This document shows positions 38,920-48,415 of a stretch of 54,347 nucleotides of DNA, in pieces; position 1 is the stretch's first letter, and each line of letters starts with the position of its first letter. Under the pieces are notes generated by a model, which searched no databases, had not been told where the DNA came from, and worked only from the letters and a program-made list of their open reading frames with translations. Origin of the DNA: Methylophaga sp. 41_12_T18 (GTDB lineage Bacteria; Pseudomonadota; Gammaproteobacteria; Nitrosococcales; Methylophagaceae). The stretch lies in contig MAAI01000045.1 in assembly GCA_002163115.1 (NCBI GenBank), positions 1 through 54,347 on the forward strand, in the 5' to 3' direction. The position numbers and the translations under genes are program-made.

Positions 38920-40160
38920 TGCGCCTTATACCTCTATTTCTTCTGTCTTTATTACCGGCCTATGCAGCTGCTGATAATTCATGGCAAGATAAATTGCAGA
39001 TCCATGGCTTTGCATCACAAGCTTTTGTTCATACTAGTGACAATGATTTTTTTGGTGATAGTGACTCAGGAAGTTTTGATTTTACCGAGTTAGGTATTAA
39101 TGCCAGCTATCAATTACTGCCAAAAATACGCTTATCTAGCCAAGTCATCTCACGACGTGCTGGAGAGCTTTATAACGGTTCACCTTGGCTAGATTATGCA
39201 TTTGTCGATTTTAATTTCATCTCTACACCCAACCATCAATTCGGAAGTTATCTAGGTCGAATCAAAAACCCGGTCGGCCTCTATAATGAAACGCGTGATG
39301 TTGCTCATACACGACAAGGCGTTTTTGCTTCGCAAGCGATTTATTTTGATAAAGTGCGTAACTTAGTAATGGCCGCTGATGGAATTCATCTCTATAGCAA
39401 CCATTTTATGGACAATGGCAACCTGTTATTACAAGTCGGTGCCGGTTACCCTCTTCCCGATAAAAATGTTGAATATACTTTTATGGGCCAAAATTGGGAC
39501 GGCAAACTCAAAGGCGAAGATTTAGGTATCTTTGCTAAGGTTGTCTATGAACATAATGGTGGACGCTGGATATACTCATTTACCACCGCTAGCATATCGC
39601 TGGACTTCGATTCTGGCGCTGCTGATCGTATTCCTTTTCCTACCGGCCCAGGATTGACGTCTGGCGAGCTTCATATTGACTACTCAGTTTTATCGGCTCA
39701 ATACAATGGAGAAAAATGGCAATTCACCACTGAAGCGACTATAGAGCATGTCGATTTTGACGGCATAAGCCCTCTTTTTGAATCGCTAGGCGGTGATGCT
39801 GTTGGTTTTTATGGCCAAGTCGATTACAAATTCACTCCACAATGGCAAGCATTTGTACGTTATGAAGAGTTTCATTTAGACAAACATGATTGGAATGGCA
39901 GTAAAAGAGCTAGAGAAAGTGCTGCAACTAGCCAATATTTATCCGGCTTTGGTATTCAACAAGCAGCAATACCTGCATATAATAATTATATAAAAACAGT
40001 CGTTGTTGGTGGTCATTGGGATATTAAACCCTCGCTACGACTCAGAACTGAATATCATATTTCCGAAGGAACCGCGACCCTATCACCTCGAGAAAATAAT
40101 GCTTCAACCAGTGAAAAATACTGGAATATGTTTGCAGTTTCTTTATCGTATCGATTTTAA
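38919..40160 (+). CDS. Outer-membrane porin-like beta-barrel protein
   Basis: A 413-residue exported barrel. An 18-residue signal peptide ending AAA leads to strands such as KLQIHGFASQAFVHTSDNDF and NHQFGSYLGRIKNPVGLYNE, with an Arg-Gly rich constriction motif, and ends in the consensus VSLSYRF with C-terminal Phe, as needed for Bam recognition. The substrate is unknown. It overlaps the PstS-like gene by one base and lies eight bases before the GGDEF/EAL gene, so the three are made together. Linkage suggests that solutes entering through this porin are detected by the binding protein and the sensor domain of the c-di-GMP enzyme. Confidence 0.85.
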   Translation: MRLIPLFLLSLLPAYAAADNSWQDKLQIHGFASQAFVHTSDNDFFGDSDSGSFDFTELGINASYQLLPKIRLSSQVISRRAGELYNGSPWLDYAFVDFNFISTPNHQFGSYLGRIKNPVGLYNETRDVAHTRQGVFASQAIYFDKVRNLVMAADGIHLYSNHFMDNGNLLLQVGAGYPLPDKNVEYTFMGQNWDGKLKGEDLGIFAKVVYEHNGGRWIYSFTTASISLDFDSGAADRIPFPTGPGLTSGELHIDYSVLSAQYNGEKWQFTTEATIEHVDFDGISPLFESLGGDAVGFYGQVDYKFTPQWQAFVRYEEFHLDKHDWNGSKRARESAATSQYLSGFGIQQAAIPAYNNYIKTVVVGGHWDIKPSLRLRTEYHISEGTATLSPRENNASTSEKYWNMFAVSLSYRF

Positions 40161-40168
40161 GCTCACTG

Positions 40169-42991
40169 ATGAATAATAAATCATTTCTCAGTATTAAATG
40201 GAAAGCGGCCATTTTTTTTGGTGGCCTACTGCTCATCTTCAATGCCAGTTTTCCAGCTTTGGTTTATTGGAATTTAAATAATCAGTTTGATTTTTCACGG
40301 TCACAAATACAGCAACAATACCAACAGCAACTGTTTGGTCAGATAACGGATAATAGCTTACAGTTACAGCGCTTAGCTCAAGTCACCCTGATACCAGAAC
40401 CTAATGCGCCGCTACCATTATTCTCCAGCCATATTGTTAATCTAATAGAAAAGCATAATATTGAACTGCAACTCGATTGGAATGTATCACAAGCACAATA
40501 CTTTAATGCTTCATCACAAAAACAAGGTGGTTGGGGTACTGATATTCCACTGGCGATTAAAAACCTTATTCCAACAGTCATCAGCAAGGAGCAACCACTA
40601 AGCACTATCAACTGCAGTCATGAATGTAAGCAATATAATCTGATTCCGGTACTGTCACAGGGAAAAGCTCAAGGTGTCTTACTGCTCAGTTCATCAATGA
40701 GCAATATTGTTGTCTCTTTTTATAATGAAACACATGCTGATCTTGCCATTTTATCTAATGATGCCAATGATCATTCCAGTGATAATCATCACTTAAACTC
40801 ATGGAATAAATACATCAGCGCCGTATCTTCACAAGATAAAAATTTACCGTATTTACATTCCATCATGAAAAAACAAACATTGGCAGACATCATGGCTAAT
40901 GGTGAAATCGTTCGTGATAAGCAATTGCCTTCAGAGTTTAACTTTGTCACTTTCGATAAAGATAGCGACGTATTATTTATTATCATTGATGACATCGCAC
41001 TACAGCGACAAGAAATCAAGCAAATAACTTACCGCAGTATTGTTATCTCTATGTTGAGTGTAATCATTCTTGGCAGCGGAATATTTTATTACCTTTCTGC
41101 GCCATTAACACGGCTATCGAATGTTTCTCGAGCCTTGCCTCTACTCGCCTCACAACAGTTTAATACTGTCCGCTCTATTGTTCCAGCTGAAAACACTACC
41201 AAGAATTTAGATGAACTCGATGTCTTAGAACACTCAACCTATGACTTATCGACACAACTCGAAAGCCTGCAATTAGCAGTAAAAGATCGAACTAAAGTAA
41301 TAAATCAACGTAGTTCAGAATTGCAACAAGAACGTGACTTTATAAAAAGCCTCATTGATACTGCACAAGTCATCATCTTAACCTTAGATAATGACTACAA
41401 CATCAGCTCATTTAATAAGTTTGCCGAGTCCAGTACCGGCTATTCTCAAGACGAAGTTCTGCATCAGCCCCTGTCCAAATTTATTACCAGTGATGATTGG
41501 GAAAGTATGGAGTACAACTTAACAACCCTACAAGCAGATAGCCCCTTACATGGTCAAATACAGTTGGACTTTCTTCATGCTAATGGTAGTTTCCATACTA
41601 TCTCATGGTTACATTCGAAATTTGCAACACCACTGACTGACACCGTGATTTTGTCTGTAGGCTTGGATATCACCGAGCAAAAACGCAATGAACAACAAAT
41701 TTTATGGATGGCTGAACATGATGCTTTAACCGGCTTATATAACCGAACCAAGTTCACCAACGAATTTACTACTATTTTGCAACAAGCATCAGAGTCGAAT
41801 CAATCCGGTACATTATTGTTTTTAGACTTAGATCAATTTCAAGATATCAATGTCAGTTGTGGCCATGAAATAGGCGATCAATTACTTAAAAAAATTGCGA
41901 ACGGTCTAACTGAGGTTGCCTCAGACTCCAATTTCGTTTCTCGTTTAGGTGGGGATGAGTTTGCCATTATCTGTCCACAATCAAGCTCTAATGAAGCGAT
42001 TCAGCTAGCTGAAACCATTGCCCAACAGTTAGCTAAAATCGAAACTATCGTCAATAATGTACGTTATAAAATCACGTCCAGCCTAGGTATTATTGAGTTT
42101 CCTTTAGGAAACCTCACTGTTAACGAACTAATTATCAATGCTGACTTAGCGATGTATAAAGCGAAAGGTAAAGGCAAAAATACTTGGCATCAATTTAGCC
42201 TAAATGATGAAGCACGGTTAGAGCTTGAACAACGTGTATTGTGGAAACAAAAAATTGAATATGCACTCGAACACAAGCAATTCATTTTTGTTTATCAACC
42301 TATTATGGATATCCGCACTCGCACTGTTAGTCACTATGAGATGTTAATTCGAATGCGTGATGATGACGGCACTATTCATCCGCCAGCCACCTTTATTCAA
42401 GTGGCAGAACAAACGGGCTTAATTCACGATATTGATCATTATGTTCTACAACAAGGTATAGAGAAAATTGTTGAACTAGACCAACAAGATCAAGGGATCT
42501 CCTTATCAATTAACTTATCAGGTCATGCGATAGGTGACCCCTTCTTATTGCCACTGTTAAAACGTTTATTAGCCACTCATAATGCAAATCCTGAGCATTT
42601 AATCTTTGAGCTCACCGAGACTGCTGCCGTGGTAGATATTAGCCAAGCAAGGCACTTAATGACTCAGCTTAATGACTTAGGTTGCCGCTTCTCTCTCGAT
42701 GACTTTGGTACTGGCTTTGCGTCATTTCGTTATATGCGAGAACTGCCCGTCGATATCGTTAAAATTGATGGTTCTTTCATTAGTAACTTAGCGACCAACC
42801 CTGACGACCAATTATTTGTTAAAGCGCTTACCGATGTTGCGAAGGGCATGGGCAAAAAAACCGTCGCAGAATTCGTCGAAAACCGCGAAACATTAAGCTT
42901 ATTACTCACCTTTGGTGTGGATTATGCTCAAGGCTATTACATCGGTAAACCAGAAGCTGAATTTTTAACTGCCCCCCCCCAATTAGATTAA
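40169..42991 (+). CDS. Membrane PAS-GGDEF-EAL cyclic-di-GMP enzyme with periplasmic sensor
   Basis: A 940-residue inner-membrane protein. Membrane helices at about 11-33 and 287-310 enclose a periplasmic sensor of 250 residues. HAMP-like and coiled-coil regions (about 310-385) and a PAS domain (about 388-510) follow. The GGDEF domain has the intact motif RLGGDEF at 594-598 but no RxxD inhibition site. The EAL domain has EML at 724, ELTETAAV and DDFGTG at 844, so both cyclase and phosphodiesterase activities look possible. It is the third gene of the operon with the PstS-like protein and porin. A tract of nine C residues sits at its 3' end. Confidence 0.93.
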   Translation: MNNKSFLSIKWKAAIFFGGLLLIFNASFPALVYWNLNNQFDFSRSQIQQQYQQQLFGQITDNSLQLQRLAQVTLIPEPNAPLPLFSSHIVNLIEKHNIELQLDWNVSQAQYFNASSQKQGGWGTDIPLAIKNLIPTVISKEQPLSTINCSHECKQYNLIPVLSQGKAQGVLLLSSSMSNIVVSFYNETHADLAILSNDANDHSSDNHHLNSWNKYISAVSSQDKNLPYLHSIMKKQTLADIMANGEIVRDKQLPSEFNFVTFDKDSDVLFIIIDDIALQRQEIKQITYRSIVISMLSVIILGSGIFYYLSAPLTRLSNVSRALPLLASQQFNTVRSIVPAENTTKNLDELDVLEHSTYDLSTQLESLQLAVKDRTKVINQRSSELQQERDFIKSLIDTAQVIILTLDNDYNISSFNKFAESSTGYSQDEVLHQPLSKFITSDDWESMEYNLTTLQADSPLHGQIQLDFLHANGSFHTISWLHSKFATPLTDTVILSVGLDITEQKRNEQQILWMAEHDALTGLYNRTKFTNEFTTILQQASESNQSGTLLFLDLDQFQDINVSCGHEIGDQLLKKIANGLTEVASDSNFVSRLGGDEFAIICPQSSSNEAIQLAETIAQQLAKIETIVNNVRYKITSSLGIIEFPLGNLTVNELIINADLAMYKAKGKGKNTWHQFSLNDEARLELEQRVLWKQKIEYALEHKQFIFVYQPIMDIRTRTVSHYEMLIRMRDDDGTIHPPATFIQVAEQTGLIHDIDHYVLQQGIEKIVELDQQDQGISLSINLSGHAIGDPFLLPLLKRLLATHNANPEHLIFELTETAAVVDISQARHLMTQLNDLGCRFSLDDFGTGFASFRYMRELPVDIVKIDGSFISNLATNPDDQLFVKALTDVAKGMGKKTVAEFVENRETLSLLLTFGVDYAQGYYIGKPEAEFLTAPPQLD
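42972..42980 (+). repeat. Homopolymer of nine C near the end of the GGDEF/EAL gene
   Basis: GCCCCCCCCC encodes Ala-Pro-Pro-(Gln) in the last six codons. Nine consecutive C residues are unusual in this AT-rich DNA and could slip during replication. A gain or loss of one C would only change the last two to five residues. Confidence 0.8.
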
Positions 42992-43343
42992 GCTGAATAT
43001 AGTGTCTTGCCTGTTCTAATTTTGCAGTTTCCGTGTTCAGTATTACTAAGAAGCGACCCTTTTCTGCTTATTATTTTGTAATCTCAACAGCACTTTAATA
43101 TCCATATAGTTATCTAATAGGCTTTATTTAGCATGACATTTGTCATCCTTTTCAGCTGATTAATTTACAAAACCAATCGCTATTAACCTCTTCTAAAACA
43201 AAGGAATTAAGTACATTTACACCCATCCATGTAACGGTGTGTAATAAACGTAATATTTAGCCTAATAACATGTTAAGCTGCCTGCTGTTTTTTTAGTGAT
43301 GTTATGTACTTCTAGCTCACGCCCATCAGCATTCGAGATCTAC
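42992..43343. other. Gene-free interval between the GGDEF/EAL and DUF2927 genes
   Basis: About 350 AT-rich bases without a credible coding region, RNA gene or strong terminator. It holds a 14-base dyad ATGACA-TT-TGTCAT at 43133-43146 and several AT-rich -10-like segments nearer the DUF2927 gene, which may use it as its promoter region. Confidence 0.6.
43133..43146. promoter_or_regulatory. Palindrome ATGACATTTGTCAT, possible operator
   Basis: Perfect six-base half-sites (ATGACA and TGTCAT) around TT, about 200 bases before the DUF2927 start codon. No identified regulator; it may be an operator or chance in AT-rich sequence. Confidence 0.35.
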
Positions 43344-44165
43344 ATGGACAACACCTGCTTAGGATTAAGCTCAGCAATAAATAAGTTTTGGCATGCCTTA
43401 TTCATTAGTTTTACCAGCTTGTTATTTTTTTCCAGTTCTGCACTAGCAGACCACTGGCATTCCAATGCCTACATTGCCGATAGTTTTATCAAAATTGCCC
43501 TGCCCGACAATGCTCTAAATAAAGTGAGTGGCATAAAAAAATGGCAACAACCCATTTATTATAAAATTCAGCATAATATTGCTGATCAAGCGTTGCATGA
43601 GCGGTTAGTAGCGCTACACTTTTCTCAGCTCACTGCTATTACAGGCCTCAAGATCCAGGCAGCAGATTCACGCCATCCCGCTAATCTAACCGTGGTGTTA
43701 ACATCAGAGCAACACTACCAACGTGATATTGGCCACTATTTTCAATTAAGCAACAACGCAACGATTACTAACTTAGCGCGTCAATTAGGTGCAGCTACAT
43801 TATTTACCCGCCAAAACGGCAGTATTCAACAAGCAGCCGTGGTCATTCCAACTGATCGTGCCCGAGCAGAAGCTAAACTGCTATCAAGTCTGTCTGAAAT
43901 GCTCACTCAAGTAGTAGGCCTTTCCTATCGTTCTCTAGAAGTATCACCATCCATTCTTAACAAAATCTCTCATAACGATTTTTTATCTGGCTTGGATTAT
44001 TTATTGTTAAAGCTTTTATATGACAAGAGAGTGAAATCAGGTATTTCAGCACAGCAAGCGAAAAAAATTGTTGATGACATTATTATTGAAACTGATTTCC
44101 AACAATATATCCAACAAGCGGATCTAACCGTCAAACAGCAAGGTTTATATCCTCTGCTTAACTAA
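43344..44165 (+). CDS. DUF2927 secreted protein
   Basis: A 273-residue exported protein. I chose the ATG at 43344, which gives a signal peptide ending FFSSSALA near residue 35; a GTG/ATG pair 48 bases upstream is open but adds a non-hydrophobic leader and lacks a ribosome-binding site. The C-terminal half has the DUF2927 pattern AAVVIPTDRARAEAKLLSSL, EMLTQVVGLSYRSLEVSPSI and FLSGLDYLLLKLLYDKRVKSG. It resembles a metalloprotease-like fold without a recognisable HExxH, so no activity is proposed. It converges on mxaL with a 29-base gap and is unlikely to be part of the mxa operon. Confidence 0.78.
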   Translation: MDNTCLGLSSAINKFWHALFISFTSLLFFSSSALADHWHSNAYIADSFIKIALPDNALNKVSGIKKWQQPIYYKIQHNIADQALHERLVALHFSQLTAITGLKIQAADSRHPANLTVVLTSEQHYQRDIGHYFQLSNNATITNLARQLGAATLFTRQNGSIQQAAVVIPTDRARAEAKLLSSLSEMLTQVVGLSYRSLEVSPSILNKISHNDFLSGLDYLLLKLLYDKRVKSGISAQQAKKIVDDIIIETDFQQYIQQADLTVKQQGLYPLLN

Positions 44166-44194
44166 ATAAAGTTTAAATATAGCTGCTAAAGCGT

Positions 44195-45115
44195 TTATTT
44201 CCACCGTAATACTTGCAAGGGAAAATAGACCAAAATAAGCAAAAATAGTGCTGCAGCAGATAACCATGGAGATAGGTCATAATTGACTAATTGTTGGCGG
44301 GGCTTAGCCGTATTTGCTAAGGCTTTAATCAGTGTCTTTGCTCTTTCTGGCGAAGTGACATAATCAAAACCAACCATATCAGCCAACGTTTCTAAGTGAG
44401 ACTGCTTTTGTGATGATAAATGCTCAGTACGTGGCCGTTGATCAAGGTCTGCTCGGCCAGATAAATAGACATCACGATGCAATACTTCATTCACGCCCCA
44501 AAAACCAATTGAGTTACCTTTCTCATCTCGTTTTGGAATCGGCAGTAAATCTTCACCACCAACACCAACAAACACCCCGGTTACCTTGCCAAGATCACCT
44601 CGAAACTTTGGAAATAACGTGTCATGGATCGGTGGAGACTCATGACCATCGGTTAAAAACACAATGCTCGGTTCAGGCTTAATTAAATCGACAGCTTTAA
44701 TTGCTGTAAATACCGCTTTTGATACTTCACTGGACTGTGCCCAAGCCATGGTGCCATCTACTTTGGACAACATTTGGCTAATATCATGATAGTTGTCGCA
44801 AACTTCTACTGGGTTCATCAATACTAAGCTACGACTCTCACTAAATACGGCCAAGCCGGCGTGATTACCACAAGGTAAAGCAGCTAAGGTCTCCCGCGTA
44901 TAATGCTTTGCCCATTCAATTCGAGTGACTACTTGCTCATCAATTGTTGCATCAGCAACATTCATACTTTGGGTGATATCGACTACAAACAAGATATCCA
45001 TCACCTTAATATTACGTTCTATTTTCGGCAACAATAACGCCGCTAGCAGCAATAACAAGACGATAATCATCGTCAGTGCTGATAGTATCATTCTGCTTTG
45101 ATGAGAAAGACTCAT
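44195..45115 (-). CDS. mxaL: MxaL, VWA-domain membrane protein of methanol dehydrogenase maturation
   Basis: A 306-residue protein with a membrane helix at each end (about 13-30 and 282-303) and a periplasmic VWA domain between. The metal-ion-dependent adhesion site is DITQS at 46-50 rather than DxSxS, a conservative Thr variant, with SIVFLTDGHESPP carrying the later Asp. MxaL is needed for active, calcium-loaded methanol dehydrogenase in methylotrophs, together with MxaA and MxaK. The gene is the last of mxaR-S-A-C-K-L and overlaps mxaK by four bases. The name rests mainly on gene order and domain type. Confidence 0.87.
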   Translation of the reverse strand: MSLSHQSRMILSALTMIIVLLLLLAALLLPKIERNIKVMDILFVVDITQSMNVADATIDEQVVTRIEWAKHYTRETLAALPCGNHAGLAVFSESRSLVLMNPVEVCDNYHDISQMLSKVDGTMAWAQSSEVSKAVFTAIKAVDLIKPEPSIVFLTDGHESPPIHDTLFPKFRGDLGKVTGVFVGVGGEDLLPIPKRDEKGNSIGFWGVNEVLHRDVYLSGRADLDQRPRTEHLSSQKQSHLETLADMVGFDYVTSPERAKTLIKALANTAKPRQQLVNYDLSPWLSAAALFLLILVYFPLQVLRWK

Positions 45116-45651
45116 GGCAAGTCAACCCTAAAGCCAACCGACTCAATTGATTTTTGGCTATCAATGATCGGCTTCTCAAACAGGCCATCGCCTTCAGGAA
45201 TTTCAGGAACGACACTCAAAGCGAGTTCTAAATTGTAGCGAATATCCCAGGCATTCGGAGTCAATAATAAAGCACTGCGATAATCTTGCTTACTTAACTC
45301 AATTAGAGGGATTTTTTTAGGGTCATCTGTTTGTAAACTTTGTGCTTGGCGAAAGTTACTATTGGCCCGATTAAAATGTGCAGATGCTTTTAATACTGCA
45401 TCTTTGTTGGTGATGACTCTGGTCAACAGGCCTAATGCTCGTTGAGCGTCGCCTTGCTCATCCGCATAAAATGCATGTGCGAACTCAACATAACTATTAT
45501 CTGGTAGCTCATCACTGCTATTAGCATCAACAATAAAGTCATTTAACTTGTTCACCTGCCATAACTCAATACCTGTTTGAGCTGCCAACAGTAGTGTTAA
45601 CGCGACCACAACTAATAAAGTGCTATGTATCCAATACAATGTTTTATTCAT
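45112..45651 (-). CDS. mxaK: MxaK, TPR-like membrane protein of methanol dehydrogenase maturation
   Basis: A 179-residue protein with one N-terminal membrane helix (about 8-26) and a periplasmic region of helical TPR-like repeats, for example ELPDNSYVEFAHAFYADE and AHFNRANSNFRQAQSL, then LLTPNAWDIRYNLELALSV. Size, topology and position between two VWA genes match MxaK, which takes part in calcium insertion into methanol dehydrogenase. It overlaps mxaC by eight bases and mxaL by four, so translation of the three genes is coupled. As a stand-alone sequence it would be called only a TPR protein. Confidence 0.82.
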   Translation of the reverse strand: MNKTLYWIHSTLLVVVALTLLLAAQTGIELWQVNKLNDFIVDANSSDELPDNSYVEFAHAFYADEQGDAQRALGLLTRVITNKDAVLKASAHFNRANSNFRQAQSLQTDDPKKIPLIELSKQDYRSALLLTPNAWDIRYNLELALSVVPEIPEGDGLFEKPIIDSQKSIESVGFRVDLP

Positions 45652-46660
45652 GTGCTTTTCTCACTCCCCAAGCAGAATATACTTGAGCAAACGTTAATGC
45701 CAACATTGCCAAAAAGGCAATAATATAAAAAGGCTGATGTTTCGATACTCTAGGTAAGGTTTGTTCCACAATCAGCGTTTGATATTGCTGCTGATTAATC
45801 TCATCTATCGCTTCAGCAAACGTCTTTAATGACCGTGCTTCAAACGCTTGGTAAGGAATACCTGTTGAATTAAAAAAGTCATGTAATTTTCGCTCTGGTA
45901 AATCTTCCCATAAATAGCTATCGCTATCCGATGCATCGAGAGTCACACCGACCATTGAGCTCATATAAATCCAATTAATGCTGATCTTCATCCGTTTATA
46001 CAAACTGGCAATTTTCTTCTCTTCTTCTTCCGTTAATATTTGGCCACCATCTGAAACCAGTAATACGATTCGCGAACCACGATAAGGTTGGTCCTCAAAC
46101 ATTTCAGCAGCTTTAATTAAGGCATCAGGCATATTGGTATCTTTTAGCCCCTTACCAATCGCATTAGCATTAATTGTCGCTAAAATAGCCTCTTTACTAT
46201 AGGTTAGCGATAACAGTTTAATTGCTTGTGAACTAAACAAAACAAAGCCAAAACGGTCATCAGGTCGCTTCTTAACAAACTCGGTAAGATAACTCTTAGC
46301 CACACGCCGTTTACTGTCCTTTTTACCGACACTGACGAGTGCGGCTTGTGTTTTTACCGCAAAGGCATCATCCATGCTGCGACTACGATCAAGTAACAAA
46401 ACAATTTCAGCCCCCTCACCGAGTCGTTCGACCTTTTTCTCAGGTTCATAAGGACCCGCTAAACCTAAAATCAAACTAATCAATACTATCGAGGATAATA
46501 TTTTTAAGCTTAAGCCAACAGTCGTCGACCATGGGTCCTTAGGTACAAATGCCGACCATGCAATCGTCTTTTCTTGGCTATGGTTAAACCAAGGTAATAA
46601 GGCAAATGGCAATAACAACAATAAATATGGCTGTGACCAATGTAGGTCCATCAAACTCAC
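45644..46660 (-). CDS. mxaC: MxaC, VWA-domain membrane protein
   Basis: A 338-residue protein: membrane helices at about 10-25 and 50-70, a periplasmic VWA domain with an intact metal site DRSRSMDDAF at 91-100 and IVLLVSDGGQILTEEE, and a C-terminal helix at about 315-332. BatA/MxaC-type proteins act with MoxR ATPases as chaperone-like assemblies. In this order, after mxaR-S-A, it is MxaC of the methanol dehydrogenase gene set. Its start overlaps mxaA by four bases. The exact biochemical role is unsettled. Confidence 0.9.
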   Translation of the reverse strand: MSLMDLHWSQPYLLLLLPFALLPWFNHSQEKTIAWSAFVPKDPWSTTVGLSLKILSSIVLISLILGLAGPYEPEKKVERLGEGAEIVLLLDRSRSMDDAFAVKTQAALVSVGKKDSKRRVAKSYLTEFVKKRPDDRFGFVLFSSQAIKLLSLTYSKEAILATINANAIGKGLKDTNMPDALIKAAEMFEDQPYRGSRIVLLVSDGGQILTEEEEKKIASLYKRMKISINWIYMSSMVGVTLDASDSDSYLWEDLPERKLHDFFNSTGIPYQAFEARSLKTFAEAIDEINQQQYQTLIVEQTLPRVSKHQPFYIIAFLAMLALTFAQVYSAWGVRKAHE

Positions 46661-47517
46661 GCCAGTTTCTCCTTAGAACGACAAGCCTTGGCCAGTTTTA
46701 ACAAGCTGGCATAATCCTGCTCTTTGCCCGCCTGTGGCGAGAAAAAATAAGTAGCAGAATGTTGATAAAAATCCTTAATATCTAGTTGTAAAGGCAGTAA
46801 CCAAGGCTTACTTGCAAACAATTGTTCGAGGTCTTGATAAACCACTATTGTGCCGGTGGTTTGATTAAATGCTTTATGGACAATTCTGGCTGCTTGGTCA
46901 GACTTTTTAGCTCGCTGCCAACGTAAACGTGATAATTCATGTACCGCTTGAGCAAAGGGTTGTCTGTGTTTTGGCCGCCAGCCAAAATTCCAAACAGCTA
47001 ACACTATAGCCATTAAAATAAAGCTTATAATCAATGACTTTAACCTTTCTTTTAAGACACTATCTTTAATTAATATTGGTGCGTGATCTGCTTTTAACTC
47101 GACGGTTGACGACCGTTGTCCATCAGCTAAAACAAGCAAAGGCCCAATTGATAACTGCACCTCTGGAATGCTTATCACCTTACCATTCACATCACTCACT
47201 TCAAACACGGGCGTTGTGATGTACGTCGTTTTATTAGGTACATTTACCACCTGATAGTGAAATAATGCACTACGGTTAATAACTTCCACCTGCTTTAGAT
47301 ATAACCAAGCAGCATAACGCCGCTCGGTTTGTGGCAAAGCATTACTATCCAACTCAGCAACATCGTCTGAAAAGTTAACTGTAACCGTTATTTCATCACC
47401 GAGTAATAAGCCCCATGCTCGATCAACTGAAGTCGTTATGTGTTGCTCAGACTGGCTTGCTGTTGAAGCAAAAACAATAACTAACGTGAACACTAGTTTA
47501 ATTAATGTATTTTTCAT
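46657..47517 (-). CDS. mxaA: MxaA, methanol dehydrogenase calcium-insertion protein
   Basis: A 286-residue protein with a cleavable signal peptide (ending ASQS), a periplasmic beta domain (RAWGLLLGDEITVTVNF, about residues 33-150), a membrane helix at about 162-182 and a cytoplasmic tail of about 100 residues rich in Arg and Lys, with PKHRQPFAQAVHELSRLRWQ and HKAFNQTTG. This architecture and the GWRPKHRQPFAQA junction are characteristic of MxaA. Mutants of this gene in methylotrophs make inactive, calcium-free methanol dehydrogenase. It sits one base from mxaS and overlaps mxaC by four bases. Confidence 0.9.
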   Translation of the reverse strand: MKNTLIKLVFTLVIVFASTASQSEQHITTSVDRAWGLLLGDEITVTVNFSDDVAELDSNALPQTERRYAAWLYLKQVEVINRSALFHYQVVNVPNKTTYITTPVFEVSDVNGKVISIPEVQLSIGPLLVLADGQRSSTVELKADHAPILIKDSVLKERLKSLIISFILMAIVLAVWNFGWRPKHRQPFAQAVHELSRLRWQRAKKSDQAARIVHKAFNQTTGTIVVYQDLEQLFASKPWLLPLQLDIKDFYQHSATYFFSPQAGKEQDYASLLKLAKACRSKEKLA

Positions 47518-47518
47518 C

Positions 47519-48406
47519 TTAAGATTTTTTCATACCCATAAAATAATGTGTCAGTTGCTCACCAGTCACTTCACCATCGACTAATAATGGTCGAATACGA
47601 TGTCGCATAAAACAGGTCGATAATTTTTCAAAATGCTCATCCATTGCCGACTGCCAACGTTTTTTCATCGTTGGTCGCATCCACACCGCATGATGCTGTC
47701 CTGTTTCTGCATCACGCATTTCTGTCCAGCCAGCATGTGATGGCAAATGATCAACATCATCATGTTGCCAAACAATCGGGATCACAGTGTAGTGCGATAA
47801 TTTACGCAAGGTTTTCTCAATTATGCTTATGTCACAACAAAAGTCTGAAGCTAAAAATACCATGGCATGAGGACTGCTAATCATATTTGCTGCTTCGATT
47901 AACCCTTCTGAACCCGGTGCAGAAGCTGGAGCAGCCTGTTCAATTAAATCAGCCGCTATCGTGGACATATTACGTTGCCTAGTTGGCATGATGGATATAT
48001 CTTGTCGCCAATGAGAATCAAAACCGGCTAAGGCAAACTTGTCACCTAGGCCTATTGCTGAATGAGCAATCATATGAGCTAAATTAGCTAATCGTTGATG
48101 ATTTACATTAGACACCGACATTGACTTAGACATATCTGCCAACAACCATAAAGTCACTGTAGATCGTTGTTGAAAACGACGCACTAACCAGCGGTCATTA
48201 GCTGATATTCCACCATTAGCCATGTTGTTTCGCACACTCGCTCGAATATCTATACGCCGAGGGTCTGGATAATCAAATAAGTCAGCAAAACCAGCAAACC
48301 GATCACCGGTCCCTAATGACGAACCACTATGTGATCCTGGCACATGGCCATAAACATTATGCGGATAACGATAACTAAACTCGTCGTGTTTGAACGCTGT
48401 CATCAT
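47519..48406 (-). CDS. mxaS: MxaS, DUF58/VWA-type protein
   Basis: A 295-residue soluble protein of the DUF58 family. The signature LFDYPDPRRIDIRASVRN at about 43-60 precedes a VWA domain with metal-site residues DMSKS at 91-95 and a C-terminal ...FLASDFCCD segment. No membrane helix or signal peptide is seen, so it acts in the cytoplasm, near the MoxR ATPase. It begins nine bases after mxaR and ends one base before mxaA. DUF58 proteins are usual partners of MoxR ATPases; the mxa assignment follows from gene order. Confidence 0.9.
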   Translation of the reverse strand: MMTAFKHDEFSYRYPHNVYGHVPGSHSGSSLGTGDRFAGFADLFDYPDPRRIDIRASVRNNMANGGISANDRWLVRRFQQRSTVTLWLLADMSKSMSVSNVNHQRLANLAHMIAHSAIGLGDKFALAGFDSHWRQDISIMPTRQRNMSTIAADLIEQAAPASAPGSEGLIEAANMISSPHAMVFLASDFCCDISIIEKTLRKLSHYTVIPIVWQHDDVDHLPSHAGWTEMRDAETGQHHAVWMRPTMKKRWQSAMDEHFEKLSTCFMRHRIRPLLVDGEVTGEQLTHYFMGMKKS

Positions 48407-48415
48407 CCTTCCCTA

